From Pseudoxanthomonas sp. (lineage in GTDB: Bacteria; Pseudomonadota; Gammaproteobacteria; Xanthomonadales; Xanthomonadaceae), in NCBI GenBank assembly GCA_026785795.1, contig JAJAZJ010000224.1, positions 1 through 7,219 of the forward strand: a stretch of DNA of 7,219 nucleotides, given 5' to 3'. The notes under the pieces are model-generated. The model did not search any database. It saw only the letters and a list, made by a program, of their open reading frames with translations, and was not told the DNA's origin. The stretch's first letter is position 1. Each line of letters opens with the position of its first letter. The position numbers and the translations under genes were made by a program. Positions 4,415 through 7,219 of the stretch are shown one piece after another.

Positions 4415-7219
4415 TCAAGGCTGCACGACGGTGATCGAGGCCGGTACCGACCTTCCGACCCCGCGAATGTCGGGGCGATACATATCCTCAACCAGAGGCG
4501 GCGGCACGCTATACGTGCCGGGCGTGACCGCGCGCACCAGGTAGAAGACCTTGGCTGCCTGGCCACGGTCCAGCTTGAGCGCAGCCACGTAACGGTCATC
4601 GCGGAACTCCTCGTGCTTAATGTCGGCGGAATCGGAACGAGCGCTGATCCCGATGCCATCCACCACCACGTCCGCCCATTGCTTGGCGTCGCCAAGGTTG
4701 AAGTTCTCGATCTCCAGGCCTGCAGGCAACAGGTCGATGAACAGGGCGTCGGGAATGCTTACATCCGGAGTAATGATGACGCGCACAATCAAAGCCTCGC
4801 CTTCCTTCAGGGTGCTGCCTTTCCACTCCTTGCCATCGGTGCTGTAGTACTTGCGCTCAATGCCGATCTGGCGGTTGTCGAATGCGGGCGGCTTGCGTGG
4901 AACCCCGGCGACTTCCATGCTCGCAAACAGCGGCGGCTGACCTTCGGGACTGAAGCGCACGCCACGCGCTAGGGTCGCATAGTCGAAACTGCGCCCGAAC
5001 AGCTTCGTTGCCGCGATGGCTTCAGTCACATCACCGGTAGTGAAGCTGCCGGACACCATATTCGTCTGGTTGACCATCAGGGCCTTGCCCATCCTCACCA
5101 GCGCTACTTGTTCCTGCGTGCTGAGGTACATCCAGCCGGCGCTGCGGCGTGCATCAAGTTCACGACCCAGCGAAATCACGCGCGCACCATACTCGGGCCT
5201 GGACAGCCTGCGATCGTGCACCAGCGCGAGCATCAGCGCGTCATCACGCAGTTTGGTGCCGTAGTCACCCAGGAATTCCGGACGACCACCCTTCATGGCG
5301 AAGCCCAGGTCGATGGATTTTCGGCCGCGATTGGCGTCGCCCTGCTGCGACAGGGCTATGCCAAGGTGCACCAGCGGCAGCCCGGTCAGGCTCTTGCTGC
5401 GTTCGTTGTCGTACAGCGCACGCAGGGTGCCCAACGGCGCGCGGTTTACGCGTGACAGCACGTAGCCGGCGTAAGCCTGGTTGGCGAACTTGAGGTGTTC
5501 GCGATTCTCCGCACCATAGAACTGTGCGCCACCGGACAGCAGGTCTTCGCTGAGGCGCGACAGTGCCTTCTGCAGCACGCTGTCCGGCACGGCGAAGCCG
5601 GCTTCTTTCGCGTCCAGCAGAAACTCCACGATGTAGGGCGTCAATCCGGGGTTGACATAACTGTCGTCACCCCACATCGAGAAATGGCCGCTGGATACCT
5701 GCATCGAAGCCAATCGTCCAAACGCGCCTTCCATGCGCTCGCGGCGCTTGCCTGCCTCCAGTCCCGGCACGCCCAGCAGCTGGGCAGTGGCATCATCCAG
5801 CTCCAGCGCGGCATAGCCCTTGCTGGTCGTCTGCTCGGCGCAGCCATAGGGATACTCCAGCGCGCCTTTCAGTGCGCTTGCGAAAGGGATTGGCGGCAAC
5901 GCGCTAACCGTCATGCGCACGCTGACCGAACTGGGCATCAATCCGTCGGCGAAACTGCTGCCAAGCTGTATCGACGCCAGTGGATCAAGCATACGCGCCT
6001 GCGAACGCAGCACCGACGGCCAGCCCGCGCGAACGGGCAGGTCGTACATGCGATCCACCTTGAAGGTGCCGCCATCCACCCGCACCCGCACTTGCGCCGT
6101 GGTGTAGCCCTCACCTGCGGTAATCGGAAAGCTGAGCGTGGTCTTGGCATCCTGTGCCAGGCTGGCGCTGCGCACGCCCTGCGCAATCGACAGCGGGCCA
6201 ATCCCGTCCACGCGTACCTTGAACTCCCCTGGCTTGCCGGTGAAGTTCTGCACATCCAGGGTCAGCATGCTCTTGTCACCAGGCGCGAGCACGCGCGGCA
6301 GGCTGGCCTCCGCTACGATCGGCGCGCGCACCAGCGCTTCGCGGTCAGCGTTGCCATAGCGGTCATCGGAATACACCAGCGCCGATACGCGCAGGGTGCC
6401 GTTGAAATCCGGCACCTTCAACAGGACCCGTGCATTGCCCTTGGCATCCAGCTTTACCGGACCGGTGAACAGGTCGACGGTCTGCACGCGCGAGGTCGGC
6501 CGCCTGGCCTGGGGTAATGCCGCCAAGGCCATGTCGCCGCCGAAGCGCGGCCGCGCGCTGGCGCCCTCGAAGCTCTCTATCACCCGGCCGTAAATGTCAT
6601 AGGCATCTACGCCGAGGCGTCGCTGGGCGAAAAACTGGGCATTCGCGTCAGGCACCGGGAAACGGGTGATGTTGAGGATGCCTACGTCCACCGCGGACAC
6701 GGTGACATGGGCGCGCTTACCGGCCATTTCCGGAACGCTTACGGTCACCGCCATGTCCTGCTCCGGGCGCATCTGCTGCGGTGCCACCAGGCCAACGGCC
6801 ACCTTGCGCGCAGTGCGATCCATCGGCACGTGGGCCACACCCAGGGCGCGCGCCGGAGTGATCTTGCTGGGAACCGAACCGCCGCGGAATACCAGCGCGG
6901 TGACGTACACATCGTGGCGCTCCCAGTCCTGGGTCACCGGGATGCTGAAGGTGCTGCCGGGCTTGGCATCAATCTCCTGGACGTAGAGCATGCGATCGCT
7001 CTCGACCATCAGCAGGCCCTTACCCGGATGCGGCGGAGTCACCGTAACCTGCATCGTGTCGCCAGCCCGGTAGCCGGTCTTGTCCAGGGCGATCTTCAGC
7101 TTGTCCGGGCGCGCGTCCAGGCCGCGATTCTGGTCGTTCCAGCTCCAGCCGGCGTTGAACGGGTAGCGCGTGGTCAGGCCGGTGGCTGGGTCGAACACAT
7201 CCAGGCGGTAGCCGCCCCA
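4415..7219 (-). CDS. yfhM: Bacterial alpha-2-macroglobulin-like protease inhibitor, C-terminal part (5' end cut by window edge)
   Basis: The leftward frame is open from the window edge to the TGA read from 4417 to 4415, giving the last 934 residues (numbered from the edge). Full bacterial homologues have about 1,650 residues, so some 700 N-terminal residues, including any lipoprotein signal, lie outside. The visible part starts in a macroglobulin beta domain (WGGYRLDVFDPATG). It continues with a bait-region-like domain (about 38-185) and the central A2M domain (about 248-340, including VPDFNGTLRVSALVYSDDRYG). The thioester domain follows, with PYGCAEQ: Cys460 and Gln463 (codons 5842-5831) are the pair that forms the internal thioester. 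The final domain (from about 780) is of the bacterial MG10 type, ending in SITVVQP. Such proteins sit in the periplasm, covalently trap invading proteases after bait cleavage, and accompany PBP1C. Nothing looks broken in the visible portion. Confidence 0.95.
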   Translation of the reverse strand, partial: WGGYRLDVFDPATGLTTRYPFNAGWSWNDQNRGLDARPDKLKIALDKTGYRAGDTMQVTVTPPHPGKGLLMVESDRMLYVQEIDAKPGSTFSIPVTQDWERHDVYVTALVFRGGSVPSKITPARALGVAHVPMDRTARKVAVGLVAPQQMRPEQDMAVTVSVPEMAGKRAHVTVSAVDVGILNITRFPVPDANAQFFAQRRLGVDAYDIYGRVIESFEGASARPRFGGDMALAALPQARRPTSRVQTVDLFTGPVKLDAKGNARVLLKVPDFNGTLRVSALVYSDDRYGNADREALVRAPIVAEASLPRVLAPGDKSMLTLDVQNFTGKPGEFKVRVDGIGPLSIAQGVRSASLAQDAKTTLSFPITAGEGYTTAQVRVRVDGGTFKVDRMYDLPVRAGWPSVLRSQARMLDPLASIQLGSSFADGLMPSSVSVRMTVSALPPIPFASALKGALEYPYGCAEQTTSKGYAALELDDATAQLLGVPGLEAGKRRERMEGAFGRLASMQVSSGHFSMWGDDSYVNPGLTPYIVEFLLDAKEAGFAVPDSVLQKALSRLSEDLLSGGAQFYGAENREHLKFANQAYAGYVLSRVNRAPLGTLRALYDNERSKSLTGLPLVHLGIALSQQGDANRGRKSIDLGFAMKGGRPEFLGDYGTKLRDDALMLALVHDRRLSRPEYGARVISLGRELDARRSAGWMYLSTQEQVALVRMGKALMVNQTNMVSGSFTTGDVTEAIAATKLFGRSFDYATLARGVRFSPEGQPPLFASMEVAGVPRKPPAFDNRQIGIERKYYSTDGKEWKGSTLKEGEALIVRVIITPDVSIPDALFIDLLPAGLEIENFNLGDAKQWADVVVDGIGISARSDSADIKHEEFRDDRYVAALKLDRGQAAKVFYLVRAVTPGTYSVPPPLVEDMYRPDIRGVGRSVPASITVVQP

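Noticed and set aside
5495..6517. A 340-codon plus-strand open frame antisense to the macroglobulin gene
   Set aside because: The opposite strand encodes a continuous recognisable protein including the thioester motif. The antisense product is His/Arg/Gln-rich with no known motif or clear ribosome site.
1..7219. CRISPR array, mobile element, tRNA or other novel defence system
   Set aside because: No spaced direct repeats, transposase or integrase sequence, terminal inverted repeats or tRNA-like fold were seen. All sizeable coding sequence is explained by five recognisable housekeeping or stress genes.

Overview
The window looks like ordinary chromosome from a high-GC gammaproteobacterium, most likely of the Xanthomonadaceae (Stenotrophomonas/Xanthomonas type). 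That placement rests on base composition, general protein character and gene content, and no search was run. There is no tRNA, rRNA, CRISPR array, insertion sequence or phage gene, and codon use looks uniform.

Left part (1-1706): a J-domain co-chaperone of the CbpA type runs leftward off the window edge. A 143-base gap separates it from a rightward pair: a Prx5-type, apparently one-cysteine peroxiredoxin and a ferritin-like protein. The pair is only 29 bases apart and ends in a strong Rho-independent terminator (1675-1706). Together these genes suggest a stress-defence neighbourhood in which the peroxiredoxin removes peroxide, the ferritin-like protein oxidises and stores iron, and the divergent co-chaperone handles protein folding or nucleoid functions.

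Middle (1707-1891): a short non-coding convergent gap holding a small hairpin directly followed by a 14-base GC palindrome.

Right part (1892-7219): two leftward genes, transcribed in the order alpha-2-macroglobulin-like protein (cut at the right edge; thioester motif intact), then pbpC, a bifunctional class A penicillin-binding protein 1C with all recognisable glycosyltransferase and transpeptidase motifs. This is the known bacterial yfhM-pbpC pairing: a periplasmic protease trap next to a peptidoglycan synthase thought to act in wall repair. The 126 bases between them hold an imperfect hairpin and an AGGAGG sequence that is too far from the chosen pbpC start to serve it.

No clearly undescribed system is visible. 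The points most worth a second look are the Lys/Pro/Ala-rich tail on the ferritin-like protein, which lacks the usual haem methionine, the yfhM-pbpC junction and pbpC start, and the structured convergent gap.
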